Assembly: GCA_002404055.1 (NCBI GenBank) | Contig: DHIZ01000102.1 | Coordinates: forward strand, 4,331 to 43,708 | Length of the DNA: 39,378 bases | Direction: 5' to 3' | From: Chloroflexi bacterium UBA4733 | GTDB taxonomy: Bacteria > Chloroflexota > UBA4733 | In this document: in pieces, positions 25,509 through 34,883 of the stretch | How the letters are laid out: each line of letters opens with the position of its first letter | Position numbering within the stretch: position 1 is the first letter of the stretch | Made by a program: the position numbers and the translations under genes | The notes under the pieces: model-generated | Databases searched by the model: none | What the model saw: only the letters and a program-made list of their open reading frames with translations | Told to the model about the DNA's origin: nothing

Positions 25509-26260
25509 AGGTTGCCTTTTCCAAGCCCACGCGGGAGGCGCAGGAGCAGGACGACCTGTTCCACAGCTTCCGTGCCGCCGGTTACGACGGCCTGCAACTC
25601 AAGCTCGGTCAGTATCAGGCTGACCTCGACCAGCCGGAGCGCTTCCGCGACCGCTGGCAAGCCGTGCCCGGCGTCGCCTCCGGCCTCATCGTCGGCGCCC
25701 GCCTGGATGAAACCGGCCTGACGCAACTGCGCCGCGTCATCCAGTTCGCCGGTGTGCTGCGCACCGCGTTGATAGTGGTAGTCCTCGACGAGCCCCGGCA
25801 GGACTCGCCGGAGCGCAGCATCGAGCAGTGTGCTCAGACCCTTTCGGACCTGGGCCGGGAAGCGCAGGCAGCGGGCACGAAGCTGTCGTTGCATCACCAC
25901 TTCAACCAACTCGTCATGACGCGCGACGAGATCGCCCGCTTTTTCGCCGCTACAGACGGTCAATCAATCGGGCTGACGGTGGATACCGCGCACCTGGTGA
26001 AATCCGGCGTCACGGACGTAGCCGGTATCATCCGCGAGTTTCGCCAGGTGGTCGACAATATCCATGCCAAAGACTATGCGGACGGCCAGTGGCGGGTGCT
26101 CGGACAGGGCGCGATCGACTTCGCGCCGATCTTCGCCGCGCTCCGGGACATCCAGTATGACGGCTGGGTCTGCGCCGATGAAGAGAGCGGCAGCGACCTG
26201 GAAGGTGCGCTGCGGGACTGCCATCACTTCTTGCTGGCGGGGCTGGACGGCAAAGGGTAG
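25505..26260 (+). CDS. Sugar phosphate isomerase/epimerase (xylose-isomerase-like TIM barrel)
   Basis: This 251-residue protein shows the AP-endonuclease-2/xylose-isomerase-like barrel. Metal and substrate residues appear in LSLHHHFNQ, LTVDTAHL, NIHAKDY and LGQGAIDF, ending with CADEES. Members isomerise or epimerise keto-sugars or inositol derivatives using a divalent metal. It is translationally coupled to the preceding oxidoreductase (ATGA). Oxidoreductase-isomerase pairs are common in inositol and rare-sugar catabolism, so they probably act one after the other. The exact substrate is not deducible. Confidence 0.86.
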   Translation: MKVAFSKPTREAQEQDDLFHSFRAAGYDGLQLKLGQYQADLDQPERFRDRWQAVPGVASGLIVGARLDETGLTQLRRVIQFAGVLRTALIVVVLDEPRQDSPERSIEQCAQTLSDLGREAQAAGTKLSLHHHFNQLVMTRDEIARFFAATDGQSIGLTVDTAHLVKSGVTDVAGIIREFRQVVDNIHAKDYADGQWRVLGQGAIDFAPIFAALRDIQYDGWVCADEESGSDLEGALRDCHHFLLAGLDGKG

Positions 26261-26643
26261 CATCGGACCGATATTGGAACACGCCTACGACGAGTTCGCG
26301 GCGCATCGCGATGCCCGCTCGCTGCGCACTACTTTGTTTGACTGCTGGCGTCGGGAGAGGGCATGCCCCTCCGGTGACACTGCCTCCGGCCGCTATGAAA
26401 CATGTTGCGGCGCACTCCCGATCGCAAAGGGGTCTGATCCTTTAATCCCGAACTCACATGGAACTCATTGGGCGCGAAACGCCTTGCATTTGCTGTTAGG
26501 GGTACTCAAACTAGCAACGGCGCGAACTGGCTGACCATGCAGCAGGAAGTGGGCACCGCCATCGCTGCGCCACTTGCCACATTGCCGAGGCTGATGCCCT
26601 CCGCCCGGTAGGCGCAAATCAGGTGAACAATGGGAAAGAAGCC
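26261..26643. other. Gap with a sulfatase C-terminal relic
   Basis: About 383 bases lie between the isomerase and the third binding protein. At 26276-26310 a 35-base segment matches the end of the intact sulfatase gene (31330-31364) at about 30 positions, in the same coding sense (EHAYDEFAA against EHAYDDFAA). The rest shows no domain, only a weak AAAGG/CCTTT hairpin near 26427-26444 without a T-run. Confidence 0.55.
26276..26310 (+). pseudogene. Remnant of a sulfatase 3' end
   Basis: The short stretch encodes LEHAYDEFAAHRDA, against KMEHAYDDFAARCGV near the sulfatase C-terminus, with about 30 of 35 bases the same. No upstream sulfatase sequence remains; the isomerase stop is 16 bases before it. 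Its short length makes chance similarity possible but unlikely. Confidence 0.5.
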
Positions 26644-28081
26644 ATGGGAGCAACGCGGCGGGCCGTCTTGCGGCGAGTTCTAGTCACCGTTGGGGTAACT
26701 GCCTTGCCGCTCAGCGCCTGCGCCAGGAACGCGGTGGCGACGAACACCGTCGGTTCGCCAGCAGCGTCGGCTACCTTGGCTGGCAGCGTTCTGGCGAACA
26801 CCCGTGCCAGCACAGCCACTTCGGCCGTGCAGCCAGCAGCCGGTGGTAAGCCGGCCGCTGGCGCAGTCCCTGTCACGTTCCTCTTTGCCGGCGCCAATCT
26901 GCCCCGGGTTCAGGTCTACAATGGGGGTCGCCGACGGCTTCAACAAGTCCCAGGCGCGCGTCGTCGCCAATCCCCCCCTGGTGACCGGCAACTTCAATCA
27001 GGAACTGCTCATCGAGCTGGCCGGTGGAACGCCGCCCGATGTCTTCTGGTATCTGCAGGAAAACATCCCCATTCCGGCTCTGGTGGCGAAGAATATCGGT
27101 TATCCGCTGGACGCCTATATCAGCCGCGACAAATATGACCCAACGGACTATCTGCCCCAGGCCCTGGCGTTGAACGTCTGGCAGGGGAAGATGTACGCGC
27201 TGCCGCGTGATTACGGCAGTCAACAGATCTTCTACAATGTCGATCTGTTTCAATCCGCCGGCATTCCGCCGATCCCAGCAGATTGGTCGGACACCACGTG
27301 GACCTTTGCCGCCTATCTCGCAGCCGCCCAGAAACTCACGAAACAGGAAGGTGGCAAGACGACCGTCTGGGGATGCCTTATAAACCGCGCCTGGCGTCCG
27401 TGGGCGACCTTCGTCTACTCCAATGGTGGCGCAGTGGTGAACCAGGACGCCAACGGCGAGGCGACAAGCATTGCCCTGGATTCCTCCGCTGCGACCGAGG
27501 CGATGCAGTTCCTGCAGGACATGATCTACAAGCACAAAGTCGCTCCTCCGCCCGCCATTGAGGGTCAGGAAGGCTCGTTGCAGCTATTCGCCAGCAGTCG
27601 TGTCGGCATGATCGTGGATAACCCGAACCTCGTTGGGAACTATCGGAAGAGTCTGAAATTCAAATGGGATGTCGGCGCGATGCCGTTGGGGCACGCCACC
27701 AAGCGCGGCACAGGTGGCGGTGGGACCGCCTGGGCTATCACGGCGCAATCCAAGCAGCACGACGCCGCCTGGCAATTCTTGCAATGGCTGTGCAACGCCG
27801 AGTCTGAGCGAGTGGCAGCAAGGGCGGGCATCACCACCCCAGCCCGCATCTCCATTCTGCACTCGCCGGATTTCCTCCACCCTGGTCAATCACCTGAACA
27901 CTCCAACAGTTTTGTCAGCGCAGATGACTATGTCGTGCGTGACCCTGTGAGCGTCAACTGGCCCCAGATTCAAGAGGAAGTCGTGAATAAAGACATGGAC
28001 TCGCTCTGGGATGACAGTAAGGACGCCAAGACACTGGCGACGATGATTAAGCAACAGGCAGCCTCCATGTTCAAGTCATAA
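26644..28081 (+). pseudogene. Sugar-binding lipoprotein (ABC solute-binding protein 3), frameshifted
   Basis: From ATG 26644 (GTG 26623 is an alternative) a twin-arginine signal (TRRAVLRR) and a lipobox ending LSAC (Cys 26) are followed by an Ala/Thr linker and VTFLFAGANLPRVQVYNG. A run of five G at 26923-26927 then breaks the frame. With four G it continues VADGFNKSQ and stays open to 28081, through PPDVFWYLQENIPIP and WTFAAYLAAAQKLTKQ. The repaired product would be 478 residues. A homopolymer slip can be a real mutation or a read error. It is divergent in sequence from binding proteins 4 and 5. Confidence 0.86.
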
Positions 28082-28167
28082 CCAAACAAGTCCGAACAGG
28101 AGTCACTTATAGGGAGGCACAAACGTGAGTGCCGGACGCTTACCAGTGCCGACAGGAGAGCGGGCCA

Positions 28168-29682
28168 ATGAATACGTTACCCATAGGAGTATCCCGGCGC
28201 CGTCTGATTCTCGCTGCCGTGGCGGTGGGCGGTGCATCGCTCCTAGCCGCTTGCGGTGGCTTGGTGACCACGACCACGGGCCGTTCCATTGCTGGCTCGG
28301 CCACCGTCAGCACCACAAAGCCCGCCGCTGCAGCGACGGCGGGCTCGACGGCCCAGGTGACAGTCTCCGCCCCTCCGGCGTCGGCTGTGAAGTCCGGTGC
28401 GACGATCAAGATCACCTACTGGTTCTGGGGCACCTTGCAGCAGAAAGCCTCGGATGGGAAAGTGGTTGCCGGCTATAACGCTGCCCACCCCGGTGTCGAG
28501 GTCACTCCGGTGCAGGTGCCAGCAGATTACGTCACCAAGTTTGAGACTGCTGTCGCGGGTGACCAGGCGCCGGATGTATTCCGGATCGACGAGCCTTCTT
28601 TTTACCGTTGGAGTTGTAGCGGCTTGCCGCTGGATCAGAAACCGTATCTGGACCGCCAGAAGATCGACCCGAGCACCCGCTGGCATCCCGAGGCGCAATG
28701 GTGGTACCACGCCAAGTACATGGGTACCGGCAGCGCCACTGAACCCATCCTCCTGTACTACAACAACGACCTCTTCAAGGCGGCAGGCGTGCCCGCGCCG
28801 CCGAATTCCCCGGCCAGCGCCTGGAAATGGGACGAATTCGTCGCTACCGCGCACATGCTCACGAAAGGCAGTGGGACCTCGGCGGTTTGGGGAGCGGTTG
28901 TGCTTGATAACTGGCAGGATTTGCTGCCGTTCGAGTTTCAACTGGACGCCATGCCCTTCGGCCAGAACTTCGACCAGAGCCAGTTGACCGTCCCTTCCTT
29001 TACCGATCCGGTGCAGGCGGTCGCCGATCTTGCCCTCAAGGAGAAAGTCGCACCTTTGCCGTCCGATCTCACCGGCACCAGCGGCTTGCAAGCGTTCCTG
29101 ACCGGCAAAGTCGCCATGTATATGGACGGGCAGTGGTCGTTGGTGACGCTGACCGATACCCCGCCACCTTTTGATCTGCGCATCGCCGTGATACCGGTGT
29201 GACCCGGCGGTACCTTCAAAACCGTGATCACCTCGCCACCGGTGGGCGTATTCGCCAAGACGGCCCACCCCGATCAAGCCATCGACTTCACATTCAGCGA
29301 AATCGATGACGCCAAATCGCTCCCCAACCTGCAAAGCGGCTTGTGGATGGGGAATAACGCCGACTTCCTCTTCGGTGCAAGCCGAAAGCTCTACGTCGAC
29401 GACTTTCCGCAACATCACCCACCGGGCTACGTCGAAGCAGCGATCGGTAGCGTCAACCTGACACGGCAGCCCTACTACAAGCAGTTCGGAGCCTTCCACG
29501 AAACCTGGGATCTCATCATCCAGCCTGCACTGCAACCAGCGTTCACCGGCAAGACGCCGGTCAAAGACGCCATGGCGAGGATCGCGCCGCAGGTGGATAG
29601 CGCCCTGAAGAAAGCAGCGGCAAGCTGCCCGCCGACCACGAACGCTGCCTGGCTATCCATCGATCCGAACTGGGGCAAGTGA
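28168..29682 (+). pseudogene. Sugar-binding lipoprotein (ABC solute-binding protein 4) with an in-frame UGA
   Basis: From ATG 28168 (AGGAGA upstream) the product has a twin-arginine signal (SRRRLIL), lipobox LLAAC with Cys 29, and a binding domain starting KITYWFWGT. At codon 345 (29200-29202) TGA interrupts DLRIAVIPV. The same frame continues PGGTFKTV and runs to 29682, ending SIDPNWGK. The paralogue at 31518-33020 reads DLRIGVIPVWQG at this point, so the TGA replaces a Trp codon TGG by one base. Full length would be 504 residues. If UGA is read as stop, the last ~160 residues are lost and the protein is probably dead. Confidence 0.88.
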
Positions 29683-29800
29683 GGGCCGCGGACGTCACTG
29701 GATGGTTGATGAAGACACTCAAGCCACGATGAAACCCGCAGAGCCGATCTCGGACCGGCATGCAGATTCCATCGCGGCTGTGATTAGGAGTAGAGAGCAC

Positions 29801-31414
29801 GTGGTAGCACAACAGGCAGCGGGCACATCCGAGCAACGGCGGCCGAACGTCATATTGATCCTAGCCGACGATATGGGCTATTCGGACCTCGGCTGCTTCG
29901 GCTCGGAGATCCGCACGCCGACCATTGACGGCCTCGCCAAGGGCGGCATGCGCTTCAGCCAGGCCTACAACTGCGCCCGCTGCTGTCCCAGCAGGGCGGC
30001 CTTGCTCACTGGACTGTACCCCCACCAGTCCGGCGTCGGGCACATGGTTGCCGATATGGGCGTGCCGGGATACCAGGGGTATTTGAACGATCGCTGTGTC
30101 ACGATCACCGAGGTCCTGCGCCTCGCCGGCTACCGCACGCTGATGTCCGGCAAATGGCACGTCGGCGGCCACTTCGGCTCCAATCCCGCGCAATGGATCC
30201 CCGGCATCCCCGGCTACCCGACGCCCCGCCAGCGCGGCTTCGACCACTTCTACGGCACGCTGGCCGGCGCCGTCAGCTACTTCAACCCGCACGTGCTGCT
30301 GCGCGACGACACCATGATCGAACCGGAAGGCGATAGCTACTACTTCACCGACGCCGTGGCGGACGAAGCGGTGAAGATGCTGCAGCAGCGAGCAGGGGAG
30401 GATCAACCCTTCTTTTTGCACCTCGCCTTCAACGCGCCGCACTGGCCGTTGCATGCCTTGCCGGAAGATATCGCCCGCTACGTTGGGCGCTACCGTCAGG
30501 GCTGGGATACCCTGCGCACGCAGCGCCACGAGGTGCTCCGGGACAGCGGCATCCTCAGTCGCAAGTGGGCGATCTCCCCGCGTGACGAGAAGGCGCCACC
30601 CTGGTCAGACATTGCTGACCCGGACTGGGAAGACCTGCGCATGGCCGTGTATGCCGCCCAGATCGACAGCATGGACCAGGGCATCGCCCGCGTGCTGGCG
30701 GAACTGCGGCGGCAAGGGGTTGAAGACAACACCATGGTGATCTTCCTCTCCGACAATGGCGGCTGTGCCGAGTTCCTGATGGAGGACGGCATGAAGGGCT
30801 TCCAACTCCATCACACCCGCGATCACCAGCCCATGCGCATCGGCAATCGACGAGACTGGCTGCCGGGCGGCGAAGACACCTACATGAGCTACGACCTGCC
30901 CTGGGCCAATGCCAGCAATACGCCCTTCCGTCTCTTCAAGCATTGGGCCCACGAGGGCGGTATCTCCACCCCGATGATCGTCCACTGGCCGGGCGTGATC
31001 GAGCCGGGTCGCATTGTCCACGAGCCGTGTCACTTCATCGACATCATGCCGACGCTGTTGGCAGCGGCCGGCGCGCCCTATCCGGAGAGCTACGAGGGCC
31101 GCGAGATCTTGCCGCCAGCAGGCGAGAGCCTGCTGCCCGCTTTGCGCGGTGACAGTTGGACGCGACAACAGGCGATTTACTGGGAACACGAGGGTAACAA
31201 GGCTGTCCGCCTCGCCAACTTCAAGCTGGTCGCCCGGTTCCCCGGACCGTGGGAACTGTATGACATTGCCGAAGACCGCACCGAGTTGCACGACCTCAGC
31301 AGTTACTATCAGGATACCACCCGGAAGATGGAACATGCCTACGACGACTTCGCGGCCCGTTGCGGCGTCCTCCCTTGGGCGGAGCGCCCCTGGCTGGGCA
31401 ACCGCATCCGGTAA
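29801..31414 (+). CDS. Type I (formylglycine-dependent) sulfatase
   Basis: GTG 29801 is favoured because AGGAG lies 10 bases upstream and the conserved RPNVILILADDMGYSDLG starts about 13 residues later; ATG 29702 would add 33 residues. The product is 537 residues. The catalytic motif C61-C-P-S-R65-AALLTG identifies Cys 61 as the residue converted to formylglycine. Asp 23 and Asp 24 bind calcium, and FLSDNGG is the second metal site. It removes sulfate esters, most likely from a carbohydrate given its position between sugar-binding proteins. There is no Sec or Tat signal, so it is probably cytoplasmic, acting after uptake. The maturation enzyme (FGE or anSME) is not in the window. Confidence 0.92.
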   Translation: MVAQQAAGTSEQRRPNVILILADDMGYSDLGCFGSEIRTPTIDGLAKGGMRFSQAYNCARCCPSRAALLTGLYPHQSGVGHMVADMGVPGYQGYLNDRCVTITEVLRLAGYRTLMSGKWHVGGHFGSNPAQWIPGIPGYPTPRQRGFDHFYGTLAGAVSYFNPHVLLRDDTMIEPEGDSYYFTDAVADEAVKMLQQRAGEDQPFFLHLAFNAPHWPLHALPEDIARYVGRYRQGWDTLRTQRHEVLRDSGILSRKWAISPRDEKAPPWSDIADPDWEDLRMAVYAAQIDSMDQGIARVLAELRRQGVEDNTMVIFLSDNGGCAEFLMEDGMKGFQLHHTRDHQPMRIGNRRDWLPGGEDTYMSYDLPWANASNTPFRLFKHWAHEGGISTPMIVHWPGVIEPGRIVHEPCHFIDIMPTLLAAAGAPYPESYEGREILPPAGESLLPALRGDSWTRQQAIYWEHEGNKAVRLANFKLVARFPGPWELYDIAEDRTELHDLSSYYQDTTRKMEHAYDDFAARCGVLPWAERPWLGNRIR

Positions 31415-31517
31415 CTGAACGGACAGCGAACTTTTTGGGAACCGAAGGCCTTGCACTGGGCGAGTCGACTGCGCAAACTGGCGACGTGTAGGTACAAGGA
31501 AAGGCCAAGGAATTAAC

Positions 31518-33020
31518 ATGCTGACTCGACGACACGTCCTGATCTCCGTCGCCACGGGCGTTGGTTCTGTGCTGCTGCTCGCCTGCGGCGGACCGGCTGC
31601 GGCGACGACTGGAACTGCCGTGTCCAAAACAGGAACGGCGGCAACGACTGCAGCCAGTGGGGCAACTGCCGCGAAGACGAACAGCACAGTTAGCGTAGCA
31701 ACGGCCGCCTCCGTTGCCGCAGTTGCGCCGTCGGGCGCGAAGGTCAAACTGACCTATTGGTTCTGGGGCGCGCCGCAGGAAAAAGCCTCGGACGAGAAGC
31801 TCGTGGCTGCGTACAATGCCGCTCATCCAGACGTTGCGGTCGCGCCGATATACGTGCCAGGAGACTACGTCACCAAGTTCGAGACGGCTTTCGCCGGCAA
31901 CCAGGGACCAGACACGTTCTACATCAATCCTACTTCCGGCTATCAATGGAGTTGCAGCGGCCTGCTGCTGGACCAGAAACCCTACCTGGACCGCCAACAC
32001 GTCGACCCCAAGACAAAGTGGCACCCTATTGCGCAATGGTGGTTTCAGGACAAATACGTCGGTACGGGTATTTCGCTGGAGCCGATTCTACTCTATTACA
32101 ACAGCGACCTCTTCAAGCAGGCGGGTGTCGCAGAGCCGCCGCATTCTCCGGACACGGCCTGGCACTGGGACGCTTTTCTCGCCACCGCGCAGAAGTTGAC
32201 CCACGCCGGTAGCGGTGGCACTGCAACCTGGGGCGTTCTTCCCGGACGCACCTATCAAAGTCTCCTTGCCCTCATATATCAGACCGGCTCTACGCCCTTC
32301 GGCAAGAATTTCGAGCAGAGCCAGTTGACTGACCCCGCCTTCACCGAGCCGATGCAGGCGATTGCTGACCTGGCGACCAAGGATAAAGTAGCGCCCATGC
32401 CGTCGGACCTAACCGGCACTACGGGCATCCAGGAGTTCATGACCGGTCGGATCGCCATGTATGTTGATGGCCAGTGGGCGTTGCAACAACTGACCGATCA
32501 GCCGCCTTCCTTTGACCTGCGAATCGGCGTCATTCCTGTCTGGCAGGGCGCCTATTTCACTGGTGTCGGCGCCCCCTCGGCCGGTGTGTCGGCGCGGACG
32601 CCACATACCGAACAGGCCGTGCAGTTCGCCCTTAGCGTGGTCGATAACAAGCAGTCCCTCTATAACTTGCAGACCGGCCTCTGGATGGGCACCACCACCG
32701 ACTTCCTCTTTGGCGCTAACCGCAAGCTCTACGTCGATGACGCCGCCCAGCACCACCCGCAGTATTTCGTCGAGGCGGCCATCGGCAGTGTCAACCGGAC
32801 GCAACAGCCGTTCTATAAGCAGTTTGGCGCCTTCCACGAGACGTGGGACTTGCTGATCCAGCCGGCGTTTGATCCCGTCTTCAGTGGTAAAGCGACCGTC
32901 AAGGACGCCATGACCAGGATCACTCCCCAGGTCGACGGCGCCCTGAAAAAGGCTGCACAGAACTGCGCCCCGACGGTGGACGCTGCCTGGCTCACGATTA
33001 ATCCTGGGTGGGGCCAATGA
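31518..33020 (+). CDS. Sugar-binding lipoprotein (ABC solute-binding protein 5)
   Basis: This intact 500-residue protein has a twin-arginine signal (TRRHVLI), lipobox LLLAC with Cys 23, a long Ala/Thr linker, and a binding domain starting KLTYWFWGAPQEKASDEK. It is a close paralogue of binding protein 4 along its whole length. The stop TGA (33018-33020) overlaps the ATG of the first permease (33017), so this is the binding protein genuinely coupled to the transporter. It should deliver its ligand to the two permeases that follow. Confidence 0.93.
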   Translation: MLTRRHVLISVATGVGSVLLLACGGPAAATTGTAVSKTGTAATTAASGATAAKTNSTVSVATAASVAAVAPSGAKVKLTYWFWGAPQEKASDEKLVAAYNAAHPDVAVAPIYVPGDYVTKFETAFAGNQGPDTFYINPTSGYQWSCSGLLLDQKPYLDRQHVDPKTKWHPIAQWWFQDKYVGTGISLEPILLYYNSDLFKQAGVAEPPHSPDTAWHWDAFLATAQKLTHAGSGGTATWGVLPGRTYQSLLALIYQTGSTPFGKNFEQSQLTDPAFTEPMQAIADLATKDKVAPMPSDLTGTTGIQEFMTGRIAMYVDGQWALQQLTDQPPSFDLRIGVIPVWQGAYFTGVGAPSAGVSARTPHTEQAVQFALSVVDNKQSLYNLQTGLWMGTTTDFLFGANRKLYVDDAAQHHPQYFVEAAIGSVNRTQQPFYKQFGAFHETWDLLIQPAFDPVFSGKATVKDAMTRITPQVDGALKKAAQNCAPTVDAAWLTINPGWGQ

Positions 33021-33943
33021 GCAGCGCCGCCCTTCCCCTCGTTCGTCCTTCCTGGTGGACCGTCCGGCGGCGGGAGGCGGGCTTCGGCATCCTCTTTGCC
33101 CTACCGGCGATCCTGGGTTTTATCATCTGGGTGCTCGGCCCGATGCTGGCTTCGCTTGCCATCGCCTTCACTGATTGGAGCCTGATTTCATCGCCTTCCT
33201 GGGTGGGGGTCGCCAACTTTCAGCACATGGTCGACGACCCGCTTCTCTGGCAAGCGCTGCGCGTCACGGCGTACTACACCGTCGTTGCCGTGCCTTTGCA
33301 CCTGGTTGCCAGCTTCGTTCTGGCGCTTCTGCTCAACCAGCGCATTCGAGGCGTGAGGGTGTTTCGGACGATCTTCTACTTGCCGGTAATCCTGCCGGCG
33401 GTCGCCACCTCGATCGTCTGGCTGTGGCTGTTCAACCCCAACTTCGGTATTCTCAACATGGGTCTGGCGATCCTGCATATCCCTAAGCAGAGCTGGATCT
33501 TTGACGAGCAACTCGCCGTGCCGTCGTTGCTGCTCATGAGCCTCTGGTCCAGCGGCGGCGGCGCCATGCTGATCTTCCTGGCGGGGCTGCAAGGCGTGCC
33601 GCGCGACCTGCTGGATGCCGCAGCAGTGGACGGTGCCGGCTGGTGGACGCGGCTGCGCCACGTCACGATCCCCCTGGTCTCGCCGGTAATCCTCTTCAAT
33701 GCGCTGACCGGCTTCATCGGAACTTTCCAGATCTTCGCCCAGGGTTATCTCATGACGAACGGCGGCCCCAACAACGCCACGCTCTTCTACGTGCTGTTTC
33801 TCTACAAGCGCGCCTTTCAGGAGGGGCAGATGGGCTACGCCGCGGCGATGGGCTGGGTGGCCTTCTTGATCCTCATTGCCATCACCTTCGTGATCTTCCG
33901 CCTGTCAGCAGCGAGAGTGTACTATGAAGTCCGACGTCGTTAG
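33017..33943 (+). CDS. ABC sugar importer permease, MalF/UgpA type
   Basis: The product is 308 residues from the ATG at 33017, which overlaps the binding-protein stop (ATGA). It has six hydrophobic helices and the cytoplasmic EAA-type loop LDAAAVDGAGWWTRLRHV with the downstream IPLVSP, which docks the ATPase. It forms the membrane channel with the next gene product. It overlaps that gene by 20 bases. No ATPase gene accompanies the pair, as is usual for CUT1 sugar importers that share one MsmK/UgpC-like ATPase. Confidence 0.92.
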   Translation: MSSAALPLVRPSWWTVRRREAGFGILFALPAILGFIIWVLGPMLASLAIAFTDWSLISSPSWVGVANFQHMVDDPLLWQALRVTAYYTVVAVPLHLVASFVLALLLNQRIRGVRVFRTIFYLPVILPAVATSIVWLWLFNPNFGILNMGLAILHIPKQSWIFDEQLAVPSLLLMSLWSSGGGAMLIFLAGLQGVPRDLLDAAAVDGAGWWTRLRHVTIPLVSPVILFNALTGFIGTFQIFAQGYLMTNGGPNNATLFYVLFLYKRAFQEGQMGYAAAMGWVAFLILIAITFVIFRLSAARVYYEVRRR

Positions 33944-34811
33944 CGTTCCCGCCCGCCCGATACGCCTTTCCTGGGCGCAGTCGGGGCGACCTGTCGCCTG
34001 GTCGCACGTGTTCAGCTACGCTTTTCTCATTGGCGGCTCCTTTTTGATGCTTGTGCCCTTCTTCTGGATGCTGAGCAGTTCGCTCAAGCCGATGAACGCC
34101 ATCTTCCTCTTCCCGCCGCGCTGGCTACCTAATCCGCCACAATGGAGCAACTACTCCCAGGCGATGACGGTGCTGCCGTTTTACCGCTACTTCATCAACA
34201 CCTTCCGCATCGAAGTCGGTGTCATTGCCGGCTGGACGATCACCAGCGCCTTACCCGCTTACAGCTTCGCCCGGCTGCGCTGGCCGGGCCGCGACATCGT
34301 GTTCTACCTCCTATTGGGTGTCTTAATGCTGCCGGGTTTCGTCGTGCTGGTGCCGACCTTCATCCTCTGGTCGCATCTGCACGGCGTCAATTCCTACTGG
34401 CCGCTGATCCTCCCTACCTGGTTCGGCAACCCATTTTTCATCTTCCTCTTGCGCCAGTTTTTCCTGACGATCCCCCTGGAGTTGGAGGACGCGGCGCTCA
34501 TCGATGGCGCCGGCTTCCTGCGTATCTTCTGGGAGATCATCGTGCCCTTGGTCAAGCCGGCCCTGGCCGTCGTCGTGATTTTCTCCTTTATGCACGTTTG
34601 GAACGAGTTCCTGACGCCGCTCATCTACCTCAACAGTCCAGAGAAGTTCACCATCGCCCTTGGCCTGGCCTCCTTCATCAGTTCCTACGGCTCGCGCTGG
34701 GACCTCCTGATGGCAGCCTCCACCGTCACGGTGCTGCCGATGGTGCTCGTCTTCTTCCTGTTCCAGCGCGCCTTCGTTGAGGGCATCGCCTTGACGGGGA
34801 TCAAGGGCTGA
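33924..34811 (+). CDS. ABC sugar importer permease, MalG/UgpE type
   Basis: This 295-residue membrane protein has six helices. Its EAA-type loop reads LEDAALIDGAGFLRIFWEI and then VPLVKPAL, typical of the second CUT1 permease. It pairs with the preceding gene product. Its start lies inside the previous gene's last 20 bases, so the binding protein and both permeases form one translationally coupled unit. Confidence 0.93.
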   Translation: MKSDVVSVPARPIRLSWAQSGRPVAWSHVFSYAFLIGGSFLMLVPFFWMLSSSLKPMNAIFLFPPRWLPNPPQWSNYSQAMTVLPFYRYFINTFRIEVGVIAGWTITSALPAYSFARLRWPGRDIVFYLLLGVLMLPGFVVLVPTFILWSHLHGVNSYWPLILPTWFGNPFFIFLLRQFFLTIPLELEDAALIDGAGFLRIFWEIIVPLVKPALAVVVIFSFMHVWNEFLTPLIYLNSPEKFTIALGLASFISSYGSRWDLLMAASTVTVLPMVLVFFLFQRAFVEGIALTGIKG

Positions 34812-34883
34812 TGGCGGGCAGTGATGTCAGAATGTTGGTGACGCCATCGGAGCGCCCGGACCCTATAGAGCAAGGAGCAAGGC

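Noticed and set aside
26427..26444. AAAGG/CCTTT hairpin as a terminator after the isomerase
   Set aside because: Five pairs, 8-base loop and no T-run.
8900..29202. UGA recoded as an amino acid in this organism
   Set aside because: Many neighbouring intact genes end in TGA at the expected length, and only one of the two in-frame UGAs is at a Trp position.
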